From: Paracoccus beibuensis
GTDB lineage: Bacteria; Pseudomonadota; Alphaproteobacteria; Rhodobacterales; Rhodobacteraceae
DNA: 64,000 nucleotides
Assembly (NCBI RefSeq): GCF_026162625.1
Contig: NZ_JAOTBD010000013.1
Span: forward strand, 18,331 to 82,330
Direction of reading: 5' to 3'
In this document: positions 52,502-61,980 of the stretch, piece by piece
Layout: the number at the start of each line of letters is the position of its first letter
Position numbering within the stretch: the stretch's first letter is position 1
Position numbers and translations under genes: made by a program
Notes under the pieces: generated by a model
The model's database searches: none
The model's input: only the letters and a program-made list of their open reading frames with translations
What the model was told of the DNA's origin: nothing

Positions 52502-53053
52502 TTAGTTCGCCGCCTCCAGCGCCCGCTGCAGCTCTGGCAGGAAGCGGTTCTCATAGTCCTCGCGGATCAGCGGACCGGCGAAGCGATAGAGGATCTGCCC
52601 CTCACCGTTGACGATGAACGTCTCGGGCGGGGCGGTGACGCCCCAGTCGATGGCGGCGCGGCCGCGCGGGTCGGTGGCATGGGCGGCGAAGGGGTCGCCG
52701 TCGTCCTGCAGGAAGGACAGCGCGTTGGCTTCGGGGTCCTTCAGATCGATGCCATGGACGGGCAGCTGTTCGGACAGCGCCATCAGCGTCGGATGCTCGG
52801 CCCGGCAGGGCGGGCACCAACTGGCCCAGAAATTGACCAGCTTGACACCGGGTTCGCGCAGCATCGCATCCGTCAGCTGCGTCTTGCCCGGCAGCGTCGT
52901 CTGCGGAACGGCAGGCGCTTCTCGGCCGATCATGGTGGAGGGAAGCACCCCTGGATCGTCCCGGTTCATGCCCCAGAGAAACGTCGCCGCCAGGGCCGCG
53001 AAGGCCACGGGCGGCAGGATCATCAGCGGTGACAGCCTAGCCATTCTTCTCAT
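52502..53053 (-). CDS. ccmG: Thiol:disulfide interchange protein CcmG/DsbE
   Basis: A 183-residue membrane-anchored thioredoxin that reduces apocytochrome c cysteines before haem attachment. The N-terminal helix is about residues 8-27 (LMILPPVAFAALAATFLWGM); the active site WASWCPPCRAEHP is at about 80-90, and GVTAPPETFIVNGEGQILYR carries the cis-Pro. The start may be 53053 or three codons later at 53044; both overlap the ccmD stop. It would receive electrons from CcdA (40.4 kb). Confidence 0.93.
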   Translation of the reverse strand: MRRMARLSPLMILPPVAFAALAATFLWGMNRDDPGVLPSTMIGREAPAVPQTTLPGKTQLTDAMLREPGVKLVNFWASWCPPCRAEHPTLMALSEQLPVHGIDLKDPEANALSFLQDDGDPFAAHATDPRGRAAIDWGVTAPPETFIVNGEGQILYRFAGPLIREDYENRFLPELQRALEAAN

Positions 53054-53180
53054 GCTCTTGCAGGTTGCGACGAGCCCGGGCGTTGGCGGCGACCGTCTGC
53101 CAGACCAGCCCCGCCAGCAGCGCCAGTCCGACGCCATAGGCCAGCAGGACGGTCGCGGCGTATTTCCCAAGATCGATCAT
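53037..53180 (-). CDS. ccmD: Haem exporter protein CcmD
   Basis: A 47-residue protein. It starts MIDLGKYAATVLLAYGVGLA with one membrane helix and ends in a charged tail ARARRNLQEHEKNG, the plan of CcmD, which helps release CcmE-haem from CcmABC. ATG overlaps the ccmC stop (ATGA) and its end overlaps ccmG. Assigned from size, shape and position in the operon. Confidence 0.88.
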   Translation of the reverse strand: MIDLGKYAATVLLAYGVGLALLAGLVWQTVAANARARRNLQEHEKNG

Positions 53181-53902
53181 GCGCGCATCTCCCGTGCCTG
53201 GAGGGCCGCCAGGCGGCGCTTGCGGATTTCAGTGCGGGTGCGGATCAGCAAGAGCGCCAGGAACAGCAGCAGGAACCCAAGCATCGAGAGATAGAGGGGA
53301 TGGCGATAGACCGCGCTCATTCGCTCGCCCGGCGCGACCGACAGCGAGGCGCCCTGGTGCAGGCCCTGGTTCCAGAAGAGCACCGCATAGCGCGACAGCA
53401 GCGCGAATACCGACCCCACGAGGCACAGCACGCCAGTCAGGTCGGCGGCGCTGTCGGGGTCCTCGATCGCCGACCAGAGTGCGATATAGCCCACGTAGAA
53501 GAGGAACAGGATCAGGAACGACGTCAGGCGCGGGTCCCATTCCCACCAGGTGCCCCACATGGGCTGGCCCCAGATTGCGCCGGTCGTCAGCGCAATCAGC
53601 GTCATCACCGCACCGATGGGCGCGGCGGCCTTGGCGGCCAAGGCACTGACATGGTGGCGGCGGATGATCCAGATGAGCGACGCGACCAGCATCATCACCC
53701 AGATGTTGATCGCCATCATCGCGGCGGGAACGTGCAGGAAGACGATCTTGACGGTGGAGCCCTGTCTGAAATCCTGCGGCGTGAGGAAGCCCCAGACCAG
53801 CCCGATGGTGCAGCAGACGGCGGCAGACACGACCAGCCAGGGCAGCAACCTGTCGGTGGTGCGCATGAACTTGGCCGGGTTTGCATATTTCCAGATCGAC
53901 AT
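53177..53902 (-). CDS. ccmC: Haem lyase/exporter subunit CcmC
   Basis: CcmC (241 residues), six membrane helices, binds haem and loads it on CcmE. The tryptophan-rich signature is WGTWWEWDPRLTSFLILFLF, with conserved histidines in VFLHVPAAMMA and VYRHPLYLSM. The start MSIWKYANPAKFMRTTDRLL is normal; an upstream frame of 26 codons is not used. 40 bases from ccmB. Confidence 0.95.
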   Translation of the reverse strand: MSIWKYANPAKFMRTTDRLLPWLVVSAAVCCTIGLVWGFLTPQDFRQGSTVKIVFLHVPAAMMAINIWVMMLVASLIWIIRRHHVSALAAKAAAPIGAVMTLIALTTGAIWGQPMWGTWWEWDPRLTSFLILFLFYVGYIALWSAIEDPDSAADLTGVLCLVGSVFALLSRYAVLFWNQGLHQGASLSVAPGERMSAVYRHPLYLSMLGFLLLFLALLLIRTRTEIRKRRLAALQAREMRA

Positions 53903-53942
53903 TCTTTCTCCTACCCGCGCTTGCGGCGCCTTCTCAAGGGCT

Positions 53943-54599
53943 TCACCGCAGATTGATCCGCAGCGCGGCCGCAGCGGCAAAGGGGATCAGCGCCGCCACC
54001 GCCAGCGTGATGCCCGCCAGGAACACCAGCGGCGTCTGGACGGCCATGCCCTCGGCCCCGCGGCGCGTCACCTCGGCCCCGAAGATCAGTGTGGGGATAT
54101 AGAGCGGCAGAACCAACAGCGACAAAAGCAGCCCCCCGCGGCGCAGGCCCACCGTGATGGCCGCGCCGAAGGCCCCCAGCATCGACAGCGACGGCGTGCC
54201 CAGCAGCAGCGACAGCACCAGCCAGGGCATGGCCGCAGGCGGAAGTTGCAGCAGGACGCCGAAGATCGGCGCCGCCAGGATCAGCGGCAGGCCGGTCGTG
54301 ATCCAGTGCGCCAGCGCCTTGACGGCGACGGCGCCTTCCAGCGGCAGGGGGGCGGTGGCCAGCAGGTCCAGGCTGCCATCCTCGTGATCCAGCGCAAAGA
54401 TGCGGTCCAGCGACAGAAGGCAGGCCAGAAGCGCCCCGATCCAGAGGATGCCCGGCGCGACGGGTGCCAGCGCGGCACGGTCGGGCCCGATGCCGAAGGG
54501 CACCAGCGCCGACAGGATCAGGAAGAAGGCGACGCCCAGCCCGAAGCCGCCACCCGCCCGCGTGGCCAGCCGCAGGTCGCGGGCCAGGAGCGCGATCAC
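53943..54599 (-). CDS. ccmB: Haem exporter subunit CcmB
   Basis: CcmB (218 residues), the permease partner of CcmA, with about six helices. [20 protein letters not shown] and [20 protein letters not shown] open the protein; LARDLRLA and [20 protein letters not shown] are characteristic. Overlaps the stop of ccmA by four bases. Confidence 0.93.
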   Translation of the reverse strand: MIALLARDLRLATRAGGGFGLGVAFFLILSALVPFGIGPDRAALAPVAPGILWIGALLACLLSLDRIFALDHEDGSLDLLATAPLPLEGAVAVKALAHWITTGLPLILAAPIFGVLLQLPPAAMPWLVLSLLLGTPSLSMLGAFGAAITVGLRRGGLLLSLLVLPLYIPTLIFGAEVTRRGAEGMAVQTPLVFLAGITLAVAALIPFAAAAALRINLR

Positions 54600-55225
54600 G
54601 CGAAGGCCTCGTTGAAGCCCGAGGGTTGCGCGGTGCGGCCGGGGCGGGCGCGAAAGGGCGTCAGGTCCAGGACCCGCGCCTCGGACAGGCCGAGGTCGAT
54701 ATGGGTGGCGATCAGCGCCGCACCGCCCTGCCCCAGGTGGTCGCGGATCACGCCAGCGAAACGTGCGACCGAGGCCGCATCCAGCGACACCGTCGGTTCG
54801 TCCAGCACCCAGAGCGGGCGCCCCGTCACCAGCAGTCGCGCAAGCCCCAGCCGCCGCTTCTGCCCCGCGGACAGGGCGGCGGCCGGGCGCTCGGCCAGCG
54901 CCTGCAGATCCATGGCCGACAGCGCCGCCGCGATCCCCTGGCCGCCGAAGACCCGGGCCCAGAAGCGCAGGTTCTCGGCCACGGTCAGGGCGGGCTTCAA
55001 CCCATCGGCATGGGCGGCATAGGCGACGGCGTCATCGGGGATGGTGATCCGTCCGGCGACCGGCGGTTGCAGCCCGGCAATCGTGCGCAGAAGCGTGGTC
55101 TTGCCGACGCCGTTCGGGCCACGCAGGATCAGCGCCTGCCCCGCATCCAGCGAAAAATGGACCCCCTCGACCGCCCGCATCCCGCCGCGAGAGACGGCAA
55201 GATCCTCGACGGCCAGCAGCGTCAC
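54596..55225 (-). CDS. ccmA: Haem exporter ATP-binding protein CcmA
   Basis: CcmA (209 residues), the ABC ATPase of cytochrome c maturation. Walker [10 protein letters not shown] at about 36-44, signature [16 protein letters not shown], Walker [17 protein letters not shown] hydrolysis by CcmAB releases haem-loaded CcmE. Overlaps both neighbours by four bases; the upstream neighbour is the Mth938-like gene, not another ccm gene. Confidence 0.95.
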   Translation of the reverse strand: MTLLAVEDLAVSRGGMRAVEGVHFSLDAGQALILRGPNGVGKTTLLRTIAGLQPPVAGRITIPDDAVAYAAHADGLKPALTVAENLRFWARVFGGQGIAAALSAMDLQALAERPAAALSAGQKRRLGLARLLVTGRPLWVLDEPTVSLDAASVARFAGVIRDHLGQGGAALIATHIDLGLSEARVLDLTPFRARPGRTAQPSGFNEAFA

Positions 55226-55572
55226 AGGGGCAGCAGCGCGCAGGCGACGCGGCGGCCCTCGGACAGGGTGACGTTGTAGGTTCGCGCGGCCGTGGGCGAG
55301 GCCATTGCCTCGACCCGGATGTCGAACCCGTCGAGCAGGGTCACCAGCGCCCGGGGCGCATAGCCGATCTGGTCGCCCAGCCCGAGAAACAACACGTCGA
55401 CGCGGCCGGCAAGCGCCTGCAGCGGCGCCAGATCATCCAGCCCCTGCCAGGGCTGGACACGATCGCCCTCGACGACGATGCCGCCGTGATGGACCCTTCC
55501 CGCGACGCGGAAGAAGCCGGGGCCATAGCTGTCGACCGCGTTCTGGCCATCGAAGTCGGTCGGCTCCAGCAC
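55222..55572 (-). CDS. Mth938-like domain protein (DUF498/AAMDC)
   Basis: A 116-residue soluble protein of the Mth938/DUF498 fold. It begins [20 protein letters not shown], then [19 protein letters not shown] and [20 protein letters not shown], typical for the family. The GTG start overlaps the secF stop (TAGTG), and GAGGAGG within the end of secF serves as ribosome site. Function unknown; gene order secF-this-ccmA is conserved in relatives. Confidence 0.85.
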   Translation of the reverse strand: MLEPTDFDGQNAVDSYGPGFFRVAGRVHHGGIVVEGDRVQPWQGLDDLAPLQALAGRVDVLFLGLGDQIGYAPRALVTLLDGFDIRVEAMASPTAARTYNVTLSEGRRVACALLPL

Positions 55573-56567
55573 TAGACCTCCTCGGCGCCCTCGAAGGGCG
55601 ACACGTTGCGGCGCGTCTTGGGGTCCTTGGGATCGGGCTTGCCCCAGTCGCGGCGCACGCCCAGCCACAGGACGACGTTCTTGGCAACATAAATCGACGA
55701 ATAGGTGCCTATCAGGATGCCGAAGGTGATCGCGAAGACGAAGCCTCGGATCACGTCGCCGCCCAGTACCAAGAGCGCGATCAGCGCCACCAGTGTCGTG
55801 CCCGACGTCATCACGGTCCGCGACAGCGTCTCGTTCACTGACAGGTTCATCAGGTCGCGCAGAGCGCGCGTCTTGTACTTGATCAGGTTTTCCCGCAGGC
55901 GGTCGAAGACGACGACGGTGTCGTTGATCGAATAGCCGACGATGGTCAGAAGCGCCGCGATGGTGGTCAGGTCGAAGCGGATCTGGAACAGCGCGAAGAC
56001 GCCCATCGTGATCAGCACGTCATGGACCAGCGACACGATGGCGCCCATCGCGAACTGCCATTCGAACCGCAGCCAGATATAGATCGAGATCGCCACCAGC
56101 GAGGCCAGAACGGCGTAGATCGCCGTCTGCACCAGCTCGCCCGACACCTTGGGACCGACCGATTCGACCGACGGGAAGGTGATCGAGGGGTCGACCTGCT
56201 GCAGCGCGCTTTCAACGGCGGCGATGGTTTCGGGCGTTACCGCCTCGGCCCCGTCCTGGGCGCTGATGCGGACCTGGGCGACATTCTGTTCCGGCCCGAA
56301 GGTCGGATCGAAAACCTCGGTGATGGCGACATCGCCCAGGTTCAGCGGCTCCAGCGTTTGGCGATAGGCGCCGACATCGACGGGTTGCACCGATTCCGTG
56401 CGGATCGTCGTGCCGCCGCGGAAGTCGATGCCGAAGTTCAGCCCGTTCAGGAACACCACCATCACCGACGCGACCATCAGGATGGTCGAGATGCCGAAGG
56501 TCAGGAACTGCCAGCGGAAAAAGTCGATGCGGGTTTCGTCGGGGACGAGTTTCAGACGGAATGCCAT
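55572..56567 (-). CDS. secF: Protein translocase subunit SecF
   Basis: SecF (331 residues), RND-type helper of Sec export that uses the proton gradient to draw proteins through. Helix 1 (about 22-42) with GLNFGIDFRGGTTIRTESV, periplasmic P4 domain to about 140, then five helices with SISIYIWLRF, FSIN-type YSINDTVVVFDRLREN and LNETLSRTVMTSGTTLVALI-like conserved loop. One base separates it from secD. Confidence 0.96.
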   Translation of the reverse strand: MAFRLKLVPDETRIDFFRWQFLTFGISTILMVASVMVVFLNGLNFGIDFRGGTTIRTESVQPVDVGAYRQTLEPLNLGDVAITEVFDPTFGPEQNVAQVRISAQDGAEAVTPETIAAVESALQQVDPSITFPSVESVGPKVSGELVQTAIYAVLASLVAISIYIWLRFEWQFAMGAIVSLVHDVLITMGVFALFQIRFDLTTIAALLTIVGYSINDTVVVFDRLRENLIKYKTRALRDLMNLSVNETLSRTVMTSGTTLVALIALLVLGGDVIRGFVFAITFGILIGTYSSIYVAKNVVLWLGVRRDWGKPDPKDPKTRRNVSPFEGAEEV

Positions 56568-56568
56568 G

Positions 56569-58233
56569 TCAGACCTCGATCTCTTTCGGGCGGGCGCGTT
56601 CGAACCACATGATGGTGATCAGGCGGGTCAGGAACAGCGCGGTGAAGACCGAGGTCACGATCCCGATCGTCAGCGTCACGGCAAAGCCCTTGACCGGGCC
56701 AGATCCCAGCACGAACAGGATCGCCGCGATGATCAGCGTGGTGATGTTGGCGTCGACGATGGCCGACATGGCCTTTTCGTAGCCAAGCTCGATCGCGCGG
56801 GCGGGACCGCGGGCGGTCTTCAGTTCCTCGCGGATGCGTTCGAAGACCAGCACGTTCGCATCGACCGCCATGCCGATGGTCAGCACGATCCCCGCAATTC
56901 CGGGCAGCGTCAGCGTTGCGCCGATCACCGACAGGACCGCGAACAGCAGCAGCATGTTGAAGGCCAGCGCCACCGTCGCGAAGACGCCGAAGCGGCCATA
57001 GGACAGGATCATCAGCGCGACCACGGCTGCGAAACCGACGGCGGCCGCGACCTTGCCCGCATCGACGCTGTCCTGGCCCAGTTCCGGACCGATGGTGCGT
57101 TCTTCCAGGAAGGTCATCTCGGCCGGCAGGGCGCCGGCACGAAGCAGGACGGCCAGACGGTTCGCCTGCTCGAAGTCCATCGAGCCCGAGATCTGGCCCG
57201 ACCCCGTGGTGATCGCGGACCGGATCACCGGGGCCGAGATGACCTCGTTGTCCAGCACGATGGCGAAAGGCTGACCGATATTGGCCGAGGTATAGGCCCC
57301 GAAGGCGCGCGCGCCGGTCGGGTTGAAGCGGAAGTTGACCGAAGGCAGACCGTTCTCGTCGGTGGCCGGCATCGCGTCGACCAAATCTTCCCCGGTGACG
57401 ACGGGGCTGTCCTCAAGGATGTAGAACAACCCTTCCTGATCGACCGAGGGCGCAACCGTCTGGCCAAGCCCCGGCTGCGCGTCCGCGTCGCCCGTGCTGC
57501 CGACGACCGGGTTGAAGGTCAGCTGCGCGGTGGTCCCGATCAGGTCCTTCAGTTCGCTGGCCGAGCCGATGCCCGGAACCTGGATCAGAATGCGATCTTC
57601 GCCCTGGCGCATGATGGTGGGTTCACGGGTGCCGACCTCGTCCACGCGGCGGCGCACGATCTCCAGCGACTGCTGGATAGTGCGGTCGTCGGTGACGGCC
57701 TTTTCGGCGTCAGACAGCTGGATGGTCAGGGTCGCGCCCTGCGGCTGGATCACCAACGACTGCTGCCCCGCGCCGGTCAGCGTCGTCACCGGTGTGGAAA
57801 AGCCGCGCACGATCTCGACCGCGCGGGCCATCTGGTCAGGGTTGCCGATCTCGATGGCCAGCGTGCCTTCGGGGGACGGCACGCGGCGGATGGCGCCCAC
57901 CGTCTCGCGTTCGTCCGCCAGGGCCCGGCGCAGTTCCGGCCAGAGCGAGTCCATGCGGGCCTTGTAGACCTGATCGACCTGCACCTCGCCCAGAAGATGG
58001 GCGCCGCCGCGCAGGTCCAGGCCCAGATTGATCAGGCTGCTGGGCATCCAGGACGGCCAGCCGTCGCGCGCCGCCGCCAGTTCGGGCGTCTCGACACCCG
58101 TCGCCTCGATCTGGGCCACGGCGTCGTTATGCGCCTCGACCCGCGAATAGAAGGCATTGGGCAGCGCGTAGAGCAGGCCCAGAAGGCAGATCCCGATGAT
58201 CAGGATGCGCTTCCAGCGGTCAATCTGCAGCAT
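56569..58233 (-). CDS. secD: Protein translocase subunit SecD
   Basis: SecD (554 residues). N-terminal helix then LGLDLRGGAHLLGEVQVDQV, a large periplasmic region (P1 head and base), and six helices with AVGFAAVVALMILSYGRFGV, GIAGIVLTIGMAVDANVLVF and ERIREEL. The D-ANVLVFERI motif carries the proton-relay Asp. Operon yajC-secD-secF. Confidence 0.97.
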   Translation of the reverse strand: MLQIDRWKRILIIGICLLGLLYALPNAFYSRVEAHNDAVAQIEATGVETPELAAARDGWPSWMPSSLINLGLDLRGGAHLLGEVQVDQVYKARMDSLWPELRRALADERETVGAIRRVPSPEGTLAIEIGNPDQMARAVEIVRGFSTPVTTLTGAGQQSLVIQPQGATLTIQLSDAEKAVTDDRTIQQSLEIVRRRVDEVGTREPTIMRQGEDRILIQVPGIGSASELKDLIGTTAQLTFNPVVGSTGDADAQPGLGQTVAPSVDQEGLFYILEDSPVVTGEDLVDAMPATDENGLPSVNFRFNPTGARAFGAYTSANIGQPFAIVLDNEVISAPVIRSAITTGSGQISGSMDFEQANRLAVLLRAGALPAEMTFLEERTIGPELGQDSVDAGKVAAAVGFAAVVALMILSYGRFGVFATVALAFNMLLLFAVLSVIGATLTLPGIAGIVLTIGMAVDANVLVFERIREELKTARGPARAIELGYEKAMSAIVDANITTLIIAAILFVLGSGPVKGFAVTLTIGIVTSVFTALFLTRLITIMWFERARPKEIEV

Positions 58234-58248
58234 TGTGGCTTACGCCTT

Positions 58249-58581
58249 TCAGTTGTTGGCGGCGACCGGTTCGGTCTTGCTGACCACCTGGGCCAGGGTG
58301 CTGCGGATCACGCGGACTCGGACGCCCTGGGCGATCTCGACCTCCAGTTCGTCATCGCGAACGGCCGAAACCTTGCCGAGGATGCCACCCTGCGTCACCA
58401 CCTGGTCGCCCTTCTTGACGGCTTCGACCATGGCGCGGTGCTGCTTGAGGCGCTTCTGCTGCGGGCGGATCATCAGGAAATACATGATCGCGAAGATCAG
58501 GATCAGCGGGATGAACTGCGCGAAGGCAGCGCCCGCACCGGCGCCGCCGGCGGCCTGGGCATAGGCGGGGGTCACGAACAT
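58249..58581 (-). CDS. yajC: Preprotein translocase subunit YajC
   Basis: YajC (110 residues), single-helix accessory of SecDF. The helix ALIxxMYFLMIRPQQKRLKQ is clear: ILIFAIMYFLMIRPQQKRLK at about residues 30-49, with GDQVVTQGGILGKVSAV after it. First gene of the yajC-secD-secF-Mth938-ccmABCDG series. Confidence 0.96.
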   Translation of the reverse strand: MFVTPAYAQAAGGAGAGAAFAQFIPLILIFAIMYFLMIRPQQKRLKQHRAMVEAVKKGDQVVTQGGILGKVSAVRDDELEVEIAQGVRVRVIRSTLAQVVSKTEPVAANN

Positions 58582-58710
58582 CTATTGTCCTTTCGGTCAG
58601 GGTCGCGGCCGGGGCCGCGTCAGGATTGGCGCGCAACCTAGCCGCGCCGCCCGTCCTTGGCAAGAAAGCGCCCGCGCGACGTGGCGCAAGGAGCCGAAAC
58701 GCCTTCGTGA

Positions 58711-59877
58711 TCAGCGGGTGACGGGCTGCGCACGCTCGACCAGACGGGCGAAGAAGCTGGCGCCGACGGGGGCGACGTCGTCGTTGAAGTCGTAGGTCGG
58801 GTTGTGGACGCCCGGCCCGTCGCCCTGCCCGAGGAACAGGTAGCAGCCCGGCCGCGCGTTCAGCATGTAGCTGAAATCTTCGGCGCCCATCTCGCGGCCG
58901 GCATCAGCGACGACGCCGGCGTCGCCTGCGATCTCGCGGGCAACGGCTGCGGCGAAGTCGGTCTGGTCGGGGTCGTTGACCGTGGCCGGATAGCCCTCGA
59001 TGTAATCCGGCCGGATCTCGACATCATAGGCGGCGGCCTGCCCTTCGCAGATCTGGATCATGCGGCGGCGCACCATGTCGCGCACATGGGGCGCGAAGGT
59101 TCGCACGGTGCCGCAGACATAGGCCGTGTCGGGGACGATGTTGTCGGCGCTGCCCGCGTGGATCTGCGTCACCGACAGCACAAGATCGTCCAGCGCATAG
59201 TGGTTGCGGCTGGAGATCGTCTGGATCGCGCTGATCACGGCCACGGCGGCGACGACCGGATCGGCGGTCAGGTGCGGCAGGGCTGCGTGCCCGCCGCGAC
59301 CTTTCAGGTGGATCTCGAACGTGTCAACGGCGGCCATGATCGGGCCCGGCGTCGTCTGGAAGCTGCCCTCCGGCTGGCCCGGGTTGTTGTGCATGGCAAA
59401 GACGCGGCTGATGCCGAAGCGGTCCATCATGCCGTCCTGCACCATCGCCTCGCCGCCGCCCCCGGCCTCTTCGGCGGGCTGGAAGATCAGCGCGACGCGG
59501 CCGGCGAAGTTGCGGGTCTCGGCCAGGTACCTTGCCGCGCCCAGCAGCATCGTGGTGTGCCCATCATGGCCACAGGCATGCATCCGTCCCGGCACGGTCG
59601 AGGCCCACTCGGCACCCGTCGCCTCGTCCATCGGCAGCGCGTCCATGTCGGCGCGCAGGCCGATCGTGGGACCATCGCCCTGCCCGCTGATGATCGCCAC
59701 GATGCCGGTGCGTCCGATCCCGCCGTGGATTTCGTCGACGCCGAAGTCCCGCAGCCGCTCGGCCACGAAGGCGGCGGTCTGGTGGCAGTCGAAGCCCAGT
59801 TCCGGGTGCTGGTGCAGGTGGCGGCGCCAAGCGGTCATGTCTGCGGCGAAATCGGCGATGCGGTTCAGGACGGGCAT
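58711..59877 (-). CDS. M20-family amidohydrolase (hippurate hydrolase type)
   Basis: A 388-residue metallopeptidase of the M20D group. Metal-site blocks: GLRADMDALPMDEATG, GRMHACGHDGHTTMLLGAAR, FQPAEEAGGGGEAMVQDG (catalytic Glu pair) and GREMGAEDFSYMLNARPGC. Such enzymes cleave N-acyl amino acids (hippurate, N-acetyl or IAA conjugates); the substrate cannot be read. The ATG at 59877 (MPVLNRIADF) is used. Divergent from mazG. Confidence 0.92.
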   Translation of the reverse strand: MPVLNRIADFAADMTAWRRHLHQHPELGFDCHQTAAFVAERLRDFGVDEIHGGIGRTGIVAIISGQGDGPTIGLRADMDALPMDEATGAEWASTVPGRMHACGHDGHTTMLLGAARYLAETRNFAGRVALIFQPAEEAGGGGEAMVQDGMMDRFGISRVFAMHNNPGQPEGSFQTTPGPIMAAVDTFEIHLKGRGGHAALPHLTADPVVAAVAVISAIQTISSRNHYALDDLVLSVTQIHAGSADNIVPDTAYVCGTVRTFAPHVRDMVRRRMIQICEGQAAAYDVEIRPDYIEGYPATVNDPDQTDFAAAVAREIAGDAGVVADAGREMGAEDFSYMLNARPGCYLFLGQGDGPGVHNPTYDFNDDVAPVGASFFARLVERAQPVTR

Positions 59878-59941
59878 GTGGACTTGGGCCTTTCGCTGTG
59901 GCAGTCGAAGGGGCATCTTCAGCGTCCGCAAGGGAATTGCA

Positions 59942-60751
59942 ATGGCCGACACACGCGACCCCGCCGCCGAGATCACCCGCCTTCTGGGCATCATGGCCGC
60001 GCTCCGCGACCCCCAGACGGGTTGCCCCTGGGACATCGAGCAGACCTTCGCCACCATCGCCCCCTACACGATAGAGGAGGCCCACGAGGTCGAGGACGCG
60101 ATCCAGCGCGAGGCCTGGGACGAGCTTCCGGGGGAGCTGGGCGACCTGCTGCTGCAGGTGGTCTTCCAGGCGCAGATCGCGTACGAAGCCGGAATGTTCG
60201 ACTTCGCCGATTGCGCCGCGGCCATCAATGACAAGCTGATCTTCCGCCATCCGCATGTCTTCGGCGACGAGTCCCGCGACAAGTCCGCCGAGCAGCAGGT
60301 CAAGGATTGGGAAGCGATCAAGGCGGTTGAACGTGCCGGCAAGGCGGAACGCGGTACGCTGGACGGGGTGGCGCTTGGCCTACCGGCGTTGACCCGGGCA
60401 GTGAAGCTGCAGAACCGCGCCGCACGCGTGGGCTTCGACTGGCCGGGACCCGGCGACGTGCTGGCCAAGATCTCCGAGGAGACGGCCGAACTGGTCGAGG
60501 CGCGCGACCACCTGGGCCCGGATGCGCTGGAGGAGGAATTCGGCGACCTGATGTTCGTCATGGCGAACCTGGCGCGCCACCTGAAGATCGACCCAGAGCT
60601 GGCGCTGCGCCGGGCGAATGCCAAGTTCACCCGCCGGTTCCAGTCCATAGAGGCGGCACTCGCCGGCGAAGGTCGCCGTCCCGAAGGCAGCGACCTGGCC
60701 GAGATGGATCGGCTGTGGGACGAGGCCAAGCGGGCGGAAAAGGCGGGCTGA
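59942..60751 (+). CDS. mazG: Nucleoside triphosphate pyrophosphohydrolase
   Basis: MazG (269 residues) hydrolyses NTPs to NMPs and pyrophosphate, cleaning the pool and tuning ppGpp. Two helical MazG domains: CPWDIEQTFATIAPYTIEEA with EAHEVEDAI and WDELPGELGDLLLQVVFQA, then GFDWPGPGDVLAKISEETAE with EELFGDLMFV-like EEEFGDLMFVMANLARHL. The upstream open frame is rejected; AAGGGAATTGCA precedes this ATG. Confidence 0.95.
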   Translation: MADTRDPAAEITRLLGIMAALRDPQTGCPWDIEQTFATIAPYTIEEAHEVEDAIQREAWDELPGELGDLLLQVVFQAQIAYEAGMFDFADCAAAINDKLIFRHPHVFGDESRDKSAEQQVKDWEAIKAVERAGKAERGTLDGVALGLPALTRAVKLQNRAARVGFDWPGPGDVLAKISEETAELVEARDHLGPDALEEEFGDLMFVMANLARHLKIDPELALRRANAKFTRRFQSIEAALAGEGRRPEGSDLAEMDRLWDEAKRAEKAG

Positions 60752-60789
60752 GGCAGCGCCCGCGCATTTGATTGGCTGGGTAGCGCCGG

Positions 60790-61782
60790 TCAGGCGGGCT
60801 GGGCGACCTGCTCCAGCCCGGCATCGAACACCTCGATCCCGCCTTTCGAGGCGCCTTCGGACAGCGTCCGCTTCCAGCTGCGGGCACCGGGGCGGCCGTG
60901 AAAGAGGCCCAGCATGTGGCGCGTGAACTGGTGTAGGCGACCGCCATTCCCCAGGTGATCCACGATGATCGGCCGCATCGCGCGCGCCACGTCAAGCGGA
61001 TCGTCGAAGGGCGGCGCATCGCCCCACAGTCGGTCAGCGGCACCGAGGATGTTCCAGGGTTCATGATAGGCGGCACGTCCGATCATCGTCCCGTCCATGA
61101 CCTGCAGGTGATCGCGCGCCTGCTCCAGACTGGCGATGCCGCCGTTCACCGAAAGGTGCATGTCCGGGAACTGCGCCTTCATGGCATGAACCAGCGGATA
61201 GTCGAGCGGCGGGATCTCGCGGTTCTCGCGCGGGTTCAGGCCCTGAAGCCACGCCTTTCGGGCATGGATCATGATGCGCCGGATGCCGGCCTCCCGCATC
61301 GTGTCGATGAAGGCAGGCAGCACCTCGTCGGCCTGCTGATCGTCGACGCCGATGCGGCACTTGACCGTGACCTCGGCCGGGCTGACGGCCTGCATGGCCG
61401 TCACGCAGTCGGCGACCAGCTGCGGGGTCTTCATCAGCACCGCGCCGAAGGCACCGGACTGTACACGGTCGCTGGGGCAGCCGCAATTCAGGTTGATCTC
61501 GTCATAGCCCCAGTCAGCGGCAATGCGCGTCGCCTCGCGCAGTTCGGCCGGGTCCGAACCACCGAGTTGCAGCGCCACCGGATGCTCGGCTGCATCGAGG
61601 TCCAGAAGCCGCGGGCGGTCGCCATGGACGATAGCCGGCGCGGTCACCATTTCGGTATAGAGCAGTGCGCGCCGCGACATCATTCGGTGAAACCGCCGGC
61701 AGTTCCGGTCGGTCCAGTCCATCATGGGTGCCACGCTGAGGCGTGACGCTGAGTAAGCCTTGGAAACCAAATAATTATTCAT
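60790..61782 (-). CDS. dusA: tRNA-dihydrouridine(20/20a) synthase DusA
   Basis: DusA (330 residues), the FMN enzyme that reduces U20/U20a in tRNA. It has SVAPMMDWTDRNCR (FMN site, about 16-29), NLNCGCPSDRV with catalytic Cys102, VKCRIGVDD, IHARKAWLQGLNPRENREIP and NGGIASLEQA. The 5' end of dusA is a known attachment site for prophages and islands with a dedicated integrase family. A decayed integrase lies upstream, divergent, about 200 bases away. The first 15 residues (MNNYLVSKAYSASRL) may have been re-formed by such an integration. Confidence 0.95.
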   Translation of the reverse strand: MNNYLVSKAYSASRLSVAPMMDWTDRNCRRFHRMMSRRALLYTEMVTAPAIVHGDRPRLLDLDAAEHPVALQLGGSDPAELREATRIAADWGYDEINLNCGCPSDRVQSGAFGAVLMKTPQLVADCVTAMQAVSPAEVTVKCRIGVDDQQADEVLPAFIDTMREAGIRRIMIHARKAWLQGLNPRENREIPPLDYPLVHAMKAQFPDMHLSVNGGIASLEQARDHLQVMDGTMIGRAAYHEPWNILGAADRLWGDAPPFDDPLDVARAMRPIIVDHLGNGGRLHQFTRHMLGLFHGRPGARSWKRTLSEGASKGGIEVFDAGLEQVAQPA

Positions 61783-61980
61783 GGTTGTTTTCTCGTGCGC
61801 CCGTTCGTTCCGGGATCGTATTTCACCGGATTTTGCCAGGTTTCGAGAGGCTTTGCGGACAAAGTTGCTACCGCGTAGCAGTTTGACGCGCTGCACCTCG
61901 CGGCAGCCATAGCGCCCCCGTCTGACATTGTGAGGCCACCATTTCCGCATTCAGAAGCACGAACCAATTTCCTCGAGATC

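Noticed and set aside
56398..58641. Plus-strand frame of about 750 codons opposite secD/yajC
   Set aside because: Antisense shadow of secD and yajC.
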